Counted from the stretch's first letter, positions 38,494 through 47,761 are shown. The stretch is DNA of 64,000 bases from Spongorhabdus nitratireducens (GCA_947387575.1 CANDOC010000002.1:2501-66500), one strand, 5' to 3'. The notes: generated by a model from the letters alone, not told the origin. Translations and numbers: made by a program.

Positions 38494-41334
38494 ATGCCCC
38501 AGAACAAAATACCCTTTGCTCGCAAGATTCCTCTTGTGGTTACCACAGGATTACTTGCTACGCCACTGTCGCCACTGTTTGCGGCAGAAGTCACCGACGC
38601 TGCCAGCTGGCAGTGGAAATGCTCTGCTGAAAACGGCCAGTGGAGCTGTTCCAAGGCGCCTCGCAAGGCCGGACCATTGCCGGCAGCACCGCTGCCGAAA
38701 GAGCCTCCTCAGGCCCCGTCACGGAGTCAGCAGGCAACAACCCCCGCAGCCGCTGTGGTAGTTGAAGGTGAAACTCTGGTTGCTCCCCAGCCTGTATCGG
38801 CGGCACCTATTGCCGTTGTTTCAGCTCCAAAAGTTCACGAAGCCATCCGTACGCTTGACTGGACTACCAATCTGACACCGGAACAGCAGGCAAAAGATCC
38901 ATACTGTCGTGGCACCTACGTTGAGCCTGATCGTCCTGGAAAGAACTTCAAGGGCAAACCTGGTGATGCGCCAATTCATGCTGAAGCAGATAACACCACT
39001 TATTCAGGTGATGGTCCTGACAAGGGTGTCGCTCAGCTCCACGGTAATGTTGTAGTACGCCAGGGCTACCGCCAGCTGGAAAGTGACAGCACCATTATTG
39101 ATCGTGATACCCAGATCACAACAATGAACGGCAACGTCGTTATCCGTGAGCCCGGTATGCTAATGACAGGCAGCGCCGGTGAAATCTACATGGACAGCGG
39201 TCGTGCCCAGCTGGATGATGCTCAGATTGTGTTGCATGAGTCACATGCACGCTTATCTGCTGACAATATTGAGCGTGGTGAAGATGAAGTTATTGATCTG
39301 GAAAAAGCTCAGTTCACGACCTGCCCACCCGGAAATAATGCCTGGACCATTGGCGGTAGTGAAGTCAGTCTTGATCCAACATCGGGTTTTGGTAGTGCCA
39401 AGCATGCCGTAGTCCGCGCTGGCGGTTATCCGGTATTTTACTTCCCTTATCTATATTTCCCGATTGATGATCGCCGTCATACCGGTTTCCTGTACCCAAC
39501 CTTTGGCTCAAGTAGCAAACGTGGTACTTACCTGAAAACCCCGTTCTACTGGAATATTGCACCCAATTACGATGCAACTATTACTCCGCACTATATGAGT
39601 AAACGAGGGGCGTTACTTGAACTTGAGGGTCGTTATCTCACAGAGAATATGTCAGGAGAGCTGGGTGGGGCTTACCTGAACAAAGACCAGTTGAAGAAAG
39701 AAAACATCAATTACGATGAAGACCGCTGGCTACTCAACTGGCGTCATAAACAAAGCTTTACTGAAAGATGGAAAGCTGAAGTTGATTTCGCCAATGCCAG
39801 TGATAAAGAGTACCTGAGTGATTTTGGTACCTCTCTGAAAACCAGTGCACAGGATGTGCTGAACCAGAATGTTTCTACCACCTACATGGGCGGAGAAGGC
39901 TGGAACCAGTGGCAGGCCAAGGTAGCGATCGATAAGCACAAGAGTATGAAAAACAATGCTGACGATCCTTATGACAAAGAGCCACAGTTTGAATTCCAGG
40001 GCAAGCTGTTCACCGATGCTGGAATCAACATTGATTACTTGCTTGATCACTCCAGTTTCACCCGTGACAAAAACTGGCAGTTCCACGGCTTTGAAACAGA
40101 TCAGGAAAAAAGTGCATACGACAAGCAAAACGATATCAAACGCAGCAAGTTCGGTTCTGGATCTGGCATAAACAATGCTGTCGGAGATCGCCGCTATTTC
40201 GAAACAGCGGTCAGCTACCCAATGGTGGAAACCTGGGGCTATCTGAAACCGAAGCTGAAGATTCGCCATGTCAGCTACAGCCTGGATCGATTGAAGCGTA
40301 AAGACTTTACCAACCCTAACGGTCTTAAGTACGACACATCACCTGACACAACAGCACCAACAGCATCAATAGATGCTGGTTTGTTCATGGATCGTCAGGT
40401 TTCCCTGTTTGACAACAGCTTCACACATACATTAGAGCCTCGAGCCATGTATGTGTTTACCCCTAAGCGCGATGGTCAGGAACAGAACCCTGTATTTGAC
40501 AGCTTTGAGCCTGATTTCAGCTATGCAGCACTGTGGCGCGAAGACCGTTTTGCTGGCTATGACCGATTCGGTGACACCAATCATCTGGCATTGGGCATGA
40601 CAACCCGCCTCATTGAAGATGATGGTTTTGAGCGTGGCCACTTTGGTTTCGGTCAAATTTATTACTTTAGTAACCGGGAAGCATTTATTGATCCTGTACT
40701 AGCCAACCAGGGCAAGCAGGATACAAGTTATAGCCCGACAGAAGCACAACAACGCCTTCTGGATCAAAATAAAAACGGATCATCTCCTTTTGCCACTGAA
40801 TTGGTATGGAACTTCACCCGTACTCTCAGCCTCAGACAAGACTGGGTTTATGACTTTGAAGAAAGTCGCAACAGTGAGTACGCTCTCACCGCTTCCTGGC
40901 TGCCAGAGAGAAACAAGGCCATTAATGTTGGCTACCGTTACAGAAACTTGATTGACCGCTATGTGAAGGATAAAGACGGAAACATTGAGTATATAAACGG
41001 AAAGCCCAAGACAGCGGATGGCGATCTGGAACAAACCGATATTTCCGTACTCTGGCCACTGGCATACAATTGGTCTTCCGTCGCCCGCTGGCAGTATGAT
41101 CTGACCAATAGCCGACATATCGAACGGTTGGTTGGTGTGGAATACAACAGCTGCTGTTATCAGGTCCGAGTTGGATGGCGTACCTGGATAGATCCGGCTG
41201 AAGATATCGACAATGCGGATCAGGACAAGGGCATTTTCCTTCAGATCGTTCTGCGTGGCCTCGGTTCCGTCATGGATCGCAAGGTTGAAACCTGGTTACA
41301 GGATATCAAGGGATACACGAAGCGAGAGAATTGA
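38494..41334 (+). CDS. lptD: LPS-assembly protein LptD
   Basis: Outer-membrane barrel that, with LptE, inserts lipopolysaccharide into the outer leaflet. The 946 residues have a signal peptide (ending LFAAEV), an unusually long Pro/Ala-rich linker, an OstA-type N-terminal domain (about 155-290; HAEADNTTYSGDGPDKGVAQL) and a C-terminal 26-strand barrel with the late Cys pair NSCCYQVRVGWR near 885. Cysteines near residues 43, 53 and 137 could form the inter-domain disulfides known in E. coli. It is followed after 4 bp by surA. Confidence 0.95.
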   Translation: MPQNKIPFARKIPLVVTTGLLATPLSPLFAAEVTDAASWQWKCSAENGQWSCSKAPRKAGPLPAAPLPKEPPQAPSRSQQATTPAAAVVVEGETLVAPQPVSAAPIAVVSAPKVHEAIRTLDWTTNLTPEQQAKDPYCRGTYVEPDRPGKNFKGKPGDAPIHAEADNTTYSGDGPDKGVAQLHGNVVVRQGYRQLESDSTIIDRDTQITTMNGNVVIREPGMLMTGSAGEIYMDSGRAQLDDAQIVLHESHARLSADNIERGEDEVIDLEKAQFTTCPPGNNAWTIGGSEVSLDPTSGFGSAKHAVVRAGGYPVFYFPYLYFPIDDRRHTGFLYPTFGSSSKRGTYLKTPFYWNIAPNYDATITPHYMSKRGALLELEGRYLTENMSGELGGAYLNKDQLKKENINYDEDRWLLNWRHKQSFTERWKAEVDFANASDKEYLSDFGTSLKTSAQDVLNQNVSTTYMGGEGWNQWQAKVAIDKHKSMKNNADDPYDKEPQFEFQGKLFTDAGINIDYLLDHSSFTRDKNWQFHGFETDQEKSAYDKQNDIKRSKFGSGSGINNAVGDRRYFETAVSYPMVETWGYLKPKLKIRHVSYSLDRLKRKDFTNPNGLKYDTSPDTTAPTASIDAGLFMDRQVSLFDNSFTHTLEPRAMYVFTPKRDGQEQNPVFDSFEPDFSYAALWREDRFAGYDRFGDTNHLALGMTTRLIEDDGFERGHFGFGQIYYFSNREAFIDPVLANQGKQDTSYSPTEAQQRLLDQNKNGSSPFATELVWNFTRTLSLRQDWVYDFEESRNSEYALTASWLPERNKAINVGYRYRNLIDRYVKDKDGNIEYINGKPKTADGDLEQTDISVLWPLAYNWSSVARWQYDLTNSRHIERLVGVEYNSCCYQVRVGWRTWIDPAEDIDNADQDKGIFLQIVLRGLGSVMDRKVETWLQDIKGYTKREN

Positions 41335-41338
41335 TTGA

Positions 41339-42685
41339 ATGAGTTTTAATCGTTGTAAATCACGGGCCCTGTTTCAGCGGCTGACCGCCGCTGCAGTTTT
41401 GTCTGTTTCCGTCTTTGCGCTTCCTGTAATGACTCAGGCTGCGACAACTGCTCCGGCGACAACCGGAAAAGTGGTTCCGCTGGATCGGGTGATTGCCATT
41501 GTTGATGACAATGTCATCATGCAGAGTGAGTTCAATCAGCGCCTGGCCGATATCAAGCGCCAGATTGCCAGCCGGAATATCAGTCCGCCTCCGGAATCAA
41601 CTCTGAAGCAGCAGGTACTGGAACGTCTGATTATTGACGAGCTCCAACTGCAGCGTGCCGGTCGTGCCGGTGTCCGGGTGGATGATCAGGCACTGAACGA
41701 TGCGGTTCGCCGTATCGCTGGCCGTAACCAGATGAGCATTGAGCAGTTCCGTGCCGCACTGGAAGCTGATGGCGTCAGCTTCGCCCAGGCTCGCGAAGAG
41801 ATCCGCAAGGAGATGGTCATCAACCGTGTGCGCCAGCGTTACGTTGGCGAACGGATCAATATTTCTGATCAGGAAGTTGATAACTTCATCAGCTCTGAAG
41901 AAGGTCGCCAGCAGATGAGCGTGTCTGTACGACTCGGACACATTCTGATTTCTACCCCTGACGGTGCCAAGCCGGAACAGCTGCAGGCTGCCAAACGGGA
42001 AGCGGAAGAAATCTATAGCACCCTGAAAGGCGGTGCTGATTTCGCCCAAACCGCTGTTGCCCGCTCCAGCGGTCAATATGCACTTCAGGGTGGTGATCTG
42101 GACTGGCGTAAGCTGGATCAGCTGCCAACTCTGTTTTTTGAGCAGGTCAACAAACTGAATGTCGGCGATATTACACCAGCATTCCGCAGCCCGAGTGGTT
42201 TCCATATCCTCAAGCTGACAGGCAAGCGCGGTGACGAGCAGCGCATCATGGAGCAGTTCCATGTGCGTCACATCCTGGTTAAACCCAATGAAATCCGCAG
42301 CGATCTGGAAGCACGTAATATTGCCGAGAAGATCTACCAGCGTATTGAAGACGGTGAAAGCTTTGCCGAGCTGGCCCGGGTTTACTCTGACGATACCGCT
42401 TCTGCACTGAATGGCGGAGACATGGACTGGATCAACCCGAACGATATGGTACCGGCCTTCCGTGATATGGTGTTTGACTCCCAGGCAAAGGTTGTCAGCA
42501 AACCATTTGCCACACCGTTCGGCTGGCACATCATGGAAGTTCTGGGTAAGCGTGACACCGATGTCAGCGATGACTATCGTCGTAACCAGGTCCGCCAGAT
42601 TCTGTTTAACCGCAAGTTTGAAGAAGAACTGCAGGTATGGCTGCGCGAAATCCGCGACCAAGCCTTTGTTGAACTGAAACTGTAA
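41339..42685 (+). CDS. surA: Periplasmic chaperone and peptidyl-prolyl isomerase SurA
   Basis: Escorts outer-membrane proteins, including LptD, through the periplasm. The 448 residues carry a signal peptide (ending MTQAATTA), the N-terminal chaperone region (about 45-190) and two parvulin domains, marked by VRLGHILIST near 197 and FHVRHILVKPNEIRSD near 306. The gene starts 4 bp after lptD, so the two are coupled. In Pseudomonas pdxA follows; here a terminator follows and then rsmA. Confidence 0.96.
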   Translation: MSFNRCKSRALFQRLTAAAVLSVSVFALPVMTQAATTAPATTGKVVPLDRVIAIVDDNVIMQSEFNQRLADIKRQIASRNISPPPESTLKQQVLERLIIDELQLQRAGRAGVRVDDQALNDAVRRIAGRNQMSIEQFRAALEADGVSFAQAREEIRKEMVINRVRQRYVGERINISDQEVDNFISSEEGRQQMSVSVRLGHILISTPDGAKPEQLQAAKREAEEIYSTLKGGADFAQTAVARSSGQYALQGGDLDWRKLDQLPTLFFEQVNKLNVGDITPAFRSPSGFHILKLTGKRGDEQRIMEQFHVRHILVKPNEIRSDLEARNIAEKIYQRIEDGESFAELARVYSDDTASALNGGDMDWINPNDMVPAFRDMVFDSQAKVVSKPFATPFGWHIMEVLGKRDTDVSDDYRRNQVRQILFNRKFEEELQVWLREIRDQAFVELKL

Positions 42686-42710
42686 CCAACAAGCCCGCAG
42701 TTACTTTTAC

Positions 42711-42742
42711 AGGCCCCGCTGGGTATTTCCCACGCGGGGCCT
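42711..42742 (+). terminator. Hairpin between surA and rsmA
   Basis: Perfect 9-bp stem AGGCCCCGC / GCGGGGCCT, extended inside by TGGG/CCCA, followed by the weakly T-rich GATTATTTCTT. It probably ends much of the lptD-surA message before rsmA. Confidence 0.7.
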
Positions 42743-42827
42743 GATTATTTCTTACACTGTCATTTGCCTGCATTGTTTTATTCAGGCTGCCAGTGCCAAC
42801 CCAGTATTCTGAACGATAAACCACCTC

Positions 42828-43652
42828 ATGACTGACGAACTTTATTCCCACCGAGCCCGCAAGCGTTTTGGCCAGAATTTCCTGCATGACCCGGGTGTGA
42901 TCCAGCGCATTCTGCGCGCTATCAGCCCGAAACAGGGGCAGAGCATTGTTGAAATCGGTCCGGGCCAGGGAGCCCTTACCGAATCCTTGCTGGAAGGTGC
43001 AGGTGCACTGGATGTGGTGGAGCTGGACCGTGATCTAATCCCTATTCTGAAACTGCGGTTTGGCCTGAACCCTGAATTCCGCATACATAATGCTGACGCA
43101 CTGGCTTTTGATTTCTCCCAGCTAGGCAGTAATGAAGAAGGCGACAAACCGCTGCGGATTGTTGGTAACCTGCCGTACAATATTTCTACACCGCTGCTGT
43201 TTCACCTGCTGACCTTTAGCCATCGCATTGAAGACATGCACTTCATGCTGCAGAAAGAAGTAGTACAGCGTATGGCTGCCGGTCCGAATGAAAAGAACTA
43301 CGGTCGCCTCGGTATCATGATCCAATACTACTGCCGGGTGGATTATCTGTTCGATGTCGGTCCCGGTGCATTCAACCCACCACCCAAAGTCGATTCAGCT
43401 ATTGTTCGTCTGACCCCTCACAAGGAACTGCCTCATCCGTGCAAGTCAGTCAAAACACTGGAACACGTGCTGCGCACAACATTTAACCAGCGTCGCAAAA
43501 CCTTGCGTAACACACTGAAAAAAGAAATTTCAGCAGAAGAGTTTATCGAGCTGGGGATTGAGCCTACACTGCGCCCGGAAAGCCTTGCTCTGGACAGCTT
43601 CGTCAAAATTGCCGACTATATTTTCGACAAAAAGTCGTCATCAAACGACTAG
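42828..43652 (+). CDS. rsmA: 16S rRNA dimethyladenosine transferase
   Basis: Dimethylates two adjacent adenines near the 3' end of 16S rRNA (KsgA). The 274 residues have HRARKRFGQNFLHDPGVI, the SAM motif EIGPGQGALTE near 44 and the catalytic NLPYNIS near 117, then FNPPPKVDSAIV. Its stop codon TAG (43650-43652) is the first three bases of hairpin element C, so the repeat abuts the reading frame exactly. Confidence 0.97.
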   Translation: MTDELYSHRARKRFGQNFLHDPGVIQRILRAISPKQGQSIVEIGPGQGALTESLLEGAGALDVVELDRDLIPILKLRFGLNPEFRIHNADALAFDFSQLGSNEEGDKPLRIVGNLPYNISTPLLFHLLTFSHRIEDMHFMLQKEVVQRMAAGPNEKNYGRLGIMIQYYCRVDYLFDVGPGAFNPPPKVDSAIVRLTPHKELPHPCKSVKTLEHVLRTTFNQRRKTLRNTLKKEISAEEFIELGIEPTLRPESLALDSFVKIADYIFDKKSSSND

Positions 43653-43814
43653 GAGACTGCCGGATTTAAGCGTACGTAGCGAGGATTGCGAGAAATTGAG
43701 GATAAAAGTTTCTGGTTTTGAGGAGAATAGCGAGCTATTTGACGAGGAAGCAGGGACTTTTAGACCAATTTATCGTTACCGCAGTAGGACAGCCTTAAGT
43801 CCGGCAGGCTCCTA
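43650..43814. repeat. Long hairpin element C, starting at the rsmA stop codon
   Basis: A 165-bp imperfect palindrome. The terminal arms TAGGAGACTGCCGGATTTAAG (43650-43670; one base over what I quote in full elsewhere) and its partner at 43794-43814 match at 19 of 21 positions. Inner blocks (ATAAA, TAAAAGT, CTG) also pair. The centre GGAGAATAGC-GA-GCTATTTGAC (arms 43726-43731 and 43734-43739) has the same plan as elements A, B and D. The first TAG is the rsmA stop. Confidence 0.8.
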
Positions 43815-43842
43815 ATAAAATACTTTCGGATTAAACAAGACG

Positions 43843-44229
43843 ATGCAACTGGCTGAAAACCGATATCATATTGATGTCGAAGTTACGACAGAATATGTGG
43901 CTCAGCAATCTGACCCTGCTGAAAATCGCTATCTGTTCGCTTATTACATCAACATCATCAACCGCGGCTCCTGTGCAGCACAGTTATTGTCCCGCCACTG
44001 GCGAATTACCGATGGCAATCAGCAATTACAGGAAGTTCAGGGTGACGGTGTTATCGGTCAACAGCCTGTTATTCCGGCAGGCAGCCGGTATAGCTATAAC
44101 AGTTTCTGCGTGCTGAAAACGCCAGTTGGCAGCATGCAGGGCTGTTATCTGATGCTGGCTGATGATGGCCATCGGTTTGATGCAAAGATTCCGATTTTCA
44201 CCCTGGCCATTCCCAATGCCCTGAACTAA
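43843..44229 (+). CDS. apaG: ApaG domain protein
   Basis: Small beta-sandwich protein of 128 residues (family often fused to F-box proteins in eukaryotes) of uncertain role, next to rsmA and apaH as in most gammaproteobacteria. Family segments are YIDVEVTTEYVAQQSDPAENRYLFAYYINI-like at the start, HWRITDGN and GVIGQQPVIPAGSRYSYNSFCVLKTPVGSMQGCY. It is flanked on both sides by hairpin elements (C and D), with D starting at the base after its stop codon. Confidence 0.95.
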   Translation: MQLAENRYHIDVEVTTEYVAQQSDPAENRYLFAYYINIINRGSCAAQLLSRHWRITDGNQQLQEVQGDGVIGQQPVIPAGSRYSYNSFCVLKTPVGSMQGCYLMLADDGHRFDAKIPIFTLAIPNALN

Positions 44230-44390
44230 GAGCCTGTTCATGATCTTTCGTGGATAGCGAAAATGTTGAGAAAAACCTCAGGTGCTTCGATTTTTAGAGG
44301 CGCATAGTAGTGCTATGTAACTAGGAAAAGCGGAGCACCTGAGGTTTTTATCGGCATTTGTAGCCCACGATAAGACTGTGAACAGGCTCC
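44230..44390. repeat. Long hairpin element D, directly after the apaG stop
   Basis: A 161-bp imperfect palindrome. The ends GAGCCTGTTCA and TGAACAGGCTC pair perfectly; further in, TCTT, CGTGG, AAATG and the 14-bp block AAAAACCTCAGGTG with its complement also pair. The centre is AGGCGCATAG-TAGTG-CTATGTAAC. It begins at the base after the apaG TAA and ends about 120 bp before apaH. Same architecture as elements A-C. Confidence 0.8.
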
Positions 44391-44511
44391 AAGACCCTGA
44401 GCTAAAGCTCTGCCCGGAATCTCCGAAACAGAGCTTCAGGATGTCACGAAATACCACCGCTGCAGAAACAGCGGACAGATAGCTAATAGCACGCTAACAG
44501 GGAGTTTTGTT
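44391..44511 (+). other. apaH upstream spacer with GGGAG ribosome site
   Basis: The apaH frame is open from 44401 but contains no ATG, GTG or TTG before the conserved GDIQGC motif. ACAGGGAG (44498-44505) lies 7 nt before ATC at 44512, ideal spacing for initiation there. The only nearby TTG (44508) is in another frame and stops after ten codons. Confidence 0.5.
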
Positions 44512-45330
44512 ATCAAAGTCTCCAGAACAATTGCAGTAGGTGATATTCAGGGGTGCTTCAGTACTCTGGAAAAGCTGCTGCGCGAAGTTAATTTTAATTC
44601 CGGTCAAGATCAGCTGTGGGTGTGTGGTGACCTGGTCAACCGCGGCCCGGAAAACCTTGAAACCCTGAGATTTCTGAAATCACTGGGCAAGCGCTGTGTT
44701 TCTGTACTGGGCAACCATGACTTGCACCTGCTGGCTATTGCCATGGGCGGTCATAACCTGAAACGCCATGACACCATCGATGACATTCTTGATGCCCCTG
44801 ATCGGGAAACCCTGCTGAAATGGCTGCGCAAACGCCCGTTGCTGCACTATTGCCCAAAGCTGGATACCGCCATGGTACATGCCGGTATTCCACCGATCTG
44901 GGACCTGAGCAAAGCCTTGCGCCGCAGCGCCGAGGTTGAAGCGATGCTGCAAAGCGATGAGCATCTCTCATTCTTTGCTGATCACATGTACGGCAACCTG
45001 CCTGCAGTCTGGTCCAAAGATCTACGCGGCTGGCCTCGGCTGAGGATGATTACCAACTACTTCACCCGGATGCGCTTCTGCAATGCTGAAGGCAGGCTCG
45101 ACCTGGGCACCAAGTCCGGCCCGGGCACTCAGCCGGAAGGTTATGCGCCCTGGTTTGAGTTTCCCAACCAGCTGGGTAAAACCGAGGTAGTCTTCGGTCA
45201 CTGGGCAGCCCTGATGGGTGAAACCCGTCACAAACGTATTCATGCACTGGACACTGGGTGTGTCTGGGGTAGCGCCTTGACCTGTATGGATATTGAGAGT
45301 GGCGAGCGCTTCTCGGTCGATCCTGACTGA
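44512..45330 (+). CDS. apaH: Diadenosine tetraphosphatase ApaH (apparent ATC start)
   Basis: Hydrolyses Ap4A to ADP. The metallophosphatase motifs GDIQGC, GDLVNRG and GNHD are intact, with later histidines in VHAGI and FGHWAAL. GDIQGC lies upstream of the first canonical start (GTG at 44620), so a start there would delete the first metal-binding motif. Initiation at ATC 44512, 7 nt after GGGAG, gives 272 residues, the family length. ATC starts are very rare; a sequencing error or a leaky alternative start cannot be excluded. Confidence 0.8.
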   Translation: MKVSRTIAVGDIQGCFSTLEKLLREVNFNSGQDQLWVCGDLVNRGPENLETLRFLKSLGKRCVSVLGNHDLHLLAIAMGGHNLKRHDTIDDILDAPDRETLLKWLRKRPLLHYCPKLDTAMVHAGIPPIWDLSKALRRSAEVEAMLQSDEHLSFFADHMYGNLPAVWSKDLRGWPRLRMITNYFTRMRFCNAEGRLDLGTKSGPGTQPEGYAPWFEFPNQLGKTEVVFGHWAALMGETRHKRIHALDTGCVWGSALTCMDIESGERFSVDPD

Positions 45331-45445
45331 GAAGCTTCTGCTGATCTTTTATTCAAGCCCTGCCGCCCACTGCTGACTTCTGCTCATATATCTCGCTATG
45401 AAGCCGACACTATACAGATAGATAGGATTAATCTGTCGGACGGCT

Positions 45446-46663
45446 ATGGCGGAAAAAGCAGGCAAGCTGGTTACCTTTCAGTGGCAGGGCAAGGATCGCA
45501 ACGGCCGGGATCTCAAGGGCGAGCTCCCCGGTCGCAGTATTGCACTGGTCAAAGCCGAGCTGCGAAAGCAGGGCATTAACCCGACCAAGGTACGCAAGAA
45601 AGGCCTGTCACTGAGTTTTGGTGGCAATACCATCAAACCGATGGATATTGCCATTTTCACCCGCCAACTGGCGACCATGGTCAAAGCCGGTGTGCCCCTG
45701 CTGCAAGCCTTTGATATCACCGCTGAAGGTATTGAGAAAGCCGCACTCAAGGATCTGGTCAATCAGGTTAAAAATGATGTAGCCGGTGGTACCAGCCTTG
45801 CTGACTCTCTTCGTAAACACCCGCAGTATTTCGACGATCTTTACTGCAATCTGGTTGAGTCCGGCGAACAGTCCGGTGCTCTGGAAACTCTGCTGGACCG
45901 GATTGCAACCTACAAGGAAAAAACCGAGGCGCTTAAAGCCAAGATCAAAAAAGCCATGAAATACCCGATTGCCGTTATTCTGGTGGCTATCGTGGTATCA
46001 GGTATCCTGCTGATCAAGGTTGTACCTCAGTTTGAAGAAGTTTTTGCCGGCTTTGGTGCCGAGCTGCCTGCCTTTACCCAGCTGGTTATCGGTATATCCG
46101 AAGTCATGCAGGAGTGGTGGTTTATTGTACTGGGTTCGATTATCGGAATCGTGTTATTTACCAGAGCTACGCTGGCCCGCTCAAAAGCCGCCAGAGATTC
46201 ACGAGACAGAATGCTGCTGAAAATTCCAGTTATTGGTGAAATCATCGACAAGGCAGCAACCGCCCGCTTTTCCAGAACACTGGCAACCACCTTTGCAGCT
46301 GGCGTGCCTTTGGTCGATGCTCTGGACTCCGTGGCCGGTGCCGCAGGAAATGTGGTTTATGCCAATGCCACCAACCAGATTAAAGAAGACGTGTCCTCAG
46401 GCCAGCAGCTCCAGTTTGCCATGCGGACCTCCGGTATTTTCCCGCCAATGGCAACCCAGATGGTCGCTATCGGTGAAGAGTCCGGCTCCCTCGATGAAAT
46501 GCTAGCCAAGGTAGCTACCCATTACGAAGAAGAAGTCGACAATATGGTCGATGGTCTGACCAGTCTGATGGAGCCATTGATCATGGCTGTACTAGGTATT
46601 GTTGTGGGAGGCCTGATCATTGCTATGTATCTCCCAATATTCCAGCTCGGCAGTGTCGTCTGA
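45446..46663 (+). CDS. pilC: Type IV pilus inner-membrane platform protein PilC
   Basis: Polytopic platform (GspF superfamily) on which pilus assembly motors act. The 405 residues have two T2SSF domains, the first around 70-195 (FTRQLATMVKAGVPLLQAF) and the second around 275-395 (FSRTLATTFAAGVPLVDAL), with membrane helices near 173, 225 and 380. pilB, normally just upstream, is absent (apaH is there) and pilD lies 11.4 kb downstream. A diverged copy of the last 87 codons occurs at 47762-48028. Confidence 0.93.
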   Translation: MAEKAGKLVTFQWQGKDRNGRDLKGELPGRSIALVKAELRKQGINPTKVRKKGLSLSFGGNTIKPMDIAIFTRQLATMVKAGVPLLQAFDITAEGIEKAALKDLVNQVKNDVAGGTSLADSLRKHPQYFDDLYCNLVESGEQSGALETLLDRIATYKEKTEALKAKIKKAMKYPIAVILVAIVVSGILLIKVVPQFEEVFAGFGAELPAFTQLVIGISEVMQEWWFIVLGSIIGIVLFTRATLARSKAARDSRDRMLLKIPVIGEIIDKAATARFSRTLATTFAAGVPLVDALDSVAGAAGNVVYANATNQIKEDVSSGQQLQFAMRTSGIFPPMATQMVAIGEESGSLDEMLAKVATHYEEEVDNMVDGLTSLMEPLIMAVLGIVVGGLIIAMYLPIFQLGSVV

Positions 46664-46723
46664 GAAAGGAGTAAAAAAGAAAAATCAGAAGTTTTTCTCA
46701 TCAAAAACATGTGCCGGTTGAGA

Positions 46724-47614
46724 ATGATTAAATTATTTAAGGTATTACTTAAAGTAGTTTGTCTGGCTTCCCTGTTGTTGAGCAGTTTATCATTTGCTTC
46801 AAAAAGACTTGCGGTATATCAGGGCGATTACACCAAACTGGGTAACGTATCTGCTGTAGCAAGAGCATTCGCTGTTGCAGATGTCATTGTGCTTACTCAT
46901 GTTTCATCTATCAATTTTGGCAATGGCTGCTTTGATGCTTTATATCCTCATATGAATCAACTAATCGCCAAAATACGACAATTAAATCCAAATGCGATGA
47001 TTTTTGGCTATGTATCATCTACTGCCGATGCACCTGAGGATACATTTTGTGGACAGAAGCCAGCCAGCTCTAACTGGGAATGTCCAGAAGGTATTTGTCA
47101 AAACACAATCAAATGGATTAATAATTGGGCGCAATTAACTCATAAACCGGATGGAATATTCTTTGATCTTGTAGCGAGAGATCATATTTCAGCAACGGTT
47201 AGAGATAGTATCTTTTCGTATGCGCTTATCAACAACTTTGCTTTGTTACCTAATACATCCATAAAGCTTGATAGTGTACAGTTTGCATATGAAAGCCCCT
47301 ACTTAACAAATCAATACGTTTTTATTGAAGGCTTTTGTTACTGGGCGGGCAATATAGCAATTTCCGAGTGCGAGCAAATAACTGAATTTATTGCTGCCAA
47401 CAGAGATCGAAATATAGCCAAAGTGGTACTAGTGACAGAGGACTATATGCAATATCCGGAAGGAATTAACTGCAACTGGCCAAATGCTGTTTTGGCCAGT
47501 CGCTTTTATTGGCAAACCGTTTCAGACAGAGATGCCTACCACTACGACACTCATGACTTGGGAACTCTGAGTGGAAGATACCACTCTTGTCCACCGGTAT
47601 GGCCCTTACCTTAG
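46724..47614 (+). CDS. Secreted spherulin-4/GH114-like TIM-barrel protein
   Basis: Predicted exported protein of about 296 residues. A signal peptide (MIKLFKVLLKVVCLASLLLS) is followed by a barrel-like pattern: IVLTHVSSINFG, AMIFGYVSST, then INNWAQLTHKPDGIFFDLVARD, where the FFDL acidic position resembles the active site of GH114 and spherulation-specific family 4 proteins. Six or more cysteines fit an extracytoplasmic site. The DNA is visibly richer in A+T than its neighbours and lies between pilC and a pilC fragment, suggesting it came with an insertion. Substrate unknown. Confidence 0.55.
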   Translation: MIKLFKVLLKVVCLASLLLSSLSFASKRLAVYQGDYTKLGNVSAVARAFAVADVIVLTHVSSINFGNGCFDALYPHMNQLIAKIRQLNPNAMIFGYVSSTADAPEDTFCGQKPASSNWECPEGICQNTIKWINNWAQLTHKPDGIFFDLVARDHISATVRDSIFSYALINNFALLPNTSIKLDSVQFAYESPYLTNQYVFIEGFCYWAGNIAISECEQITEFIAANRDRNIAKVVLVTEDYMQYPEGINCNWPNAVLASRFYWQTVSDRDAYHYDTHDLGTLSGRYHSCPPVWPLP

Positions 47615-47761
47615 TGACATGCAAACCTGAATCCTGACCATTAATACACGATTAACGGCATTCAAAGATCTGTGACAAAATCGAATATTCAAGCAGCTGC
47701 GGTAATATAATTCTGGTGTAGTTGTAGTGTCAGCGTTTTAGGTCACTGTTTCTAACAAATA

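Noticed and set aside
41597-42661. Long open frame (354 codons) antisense to surA
   Set aside because: surA is a complete, conserved gene on the other strand; the antisense frame has no domain sense and arises from codon bias.
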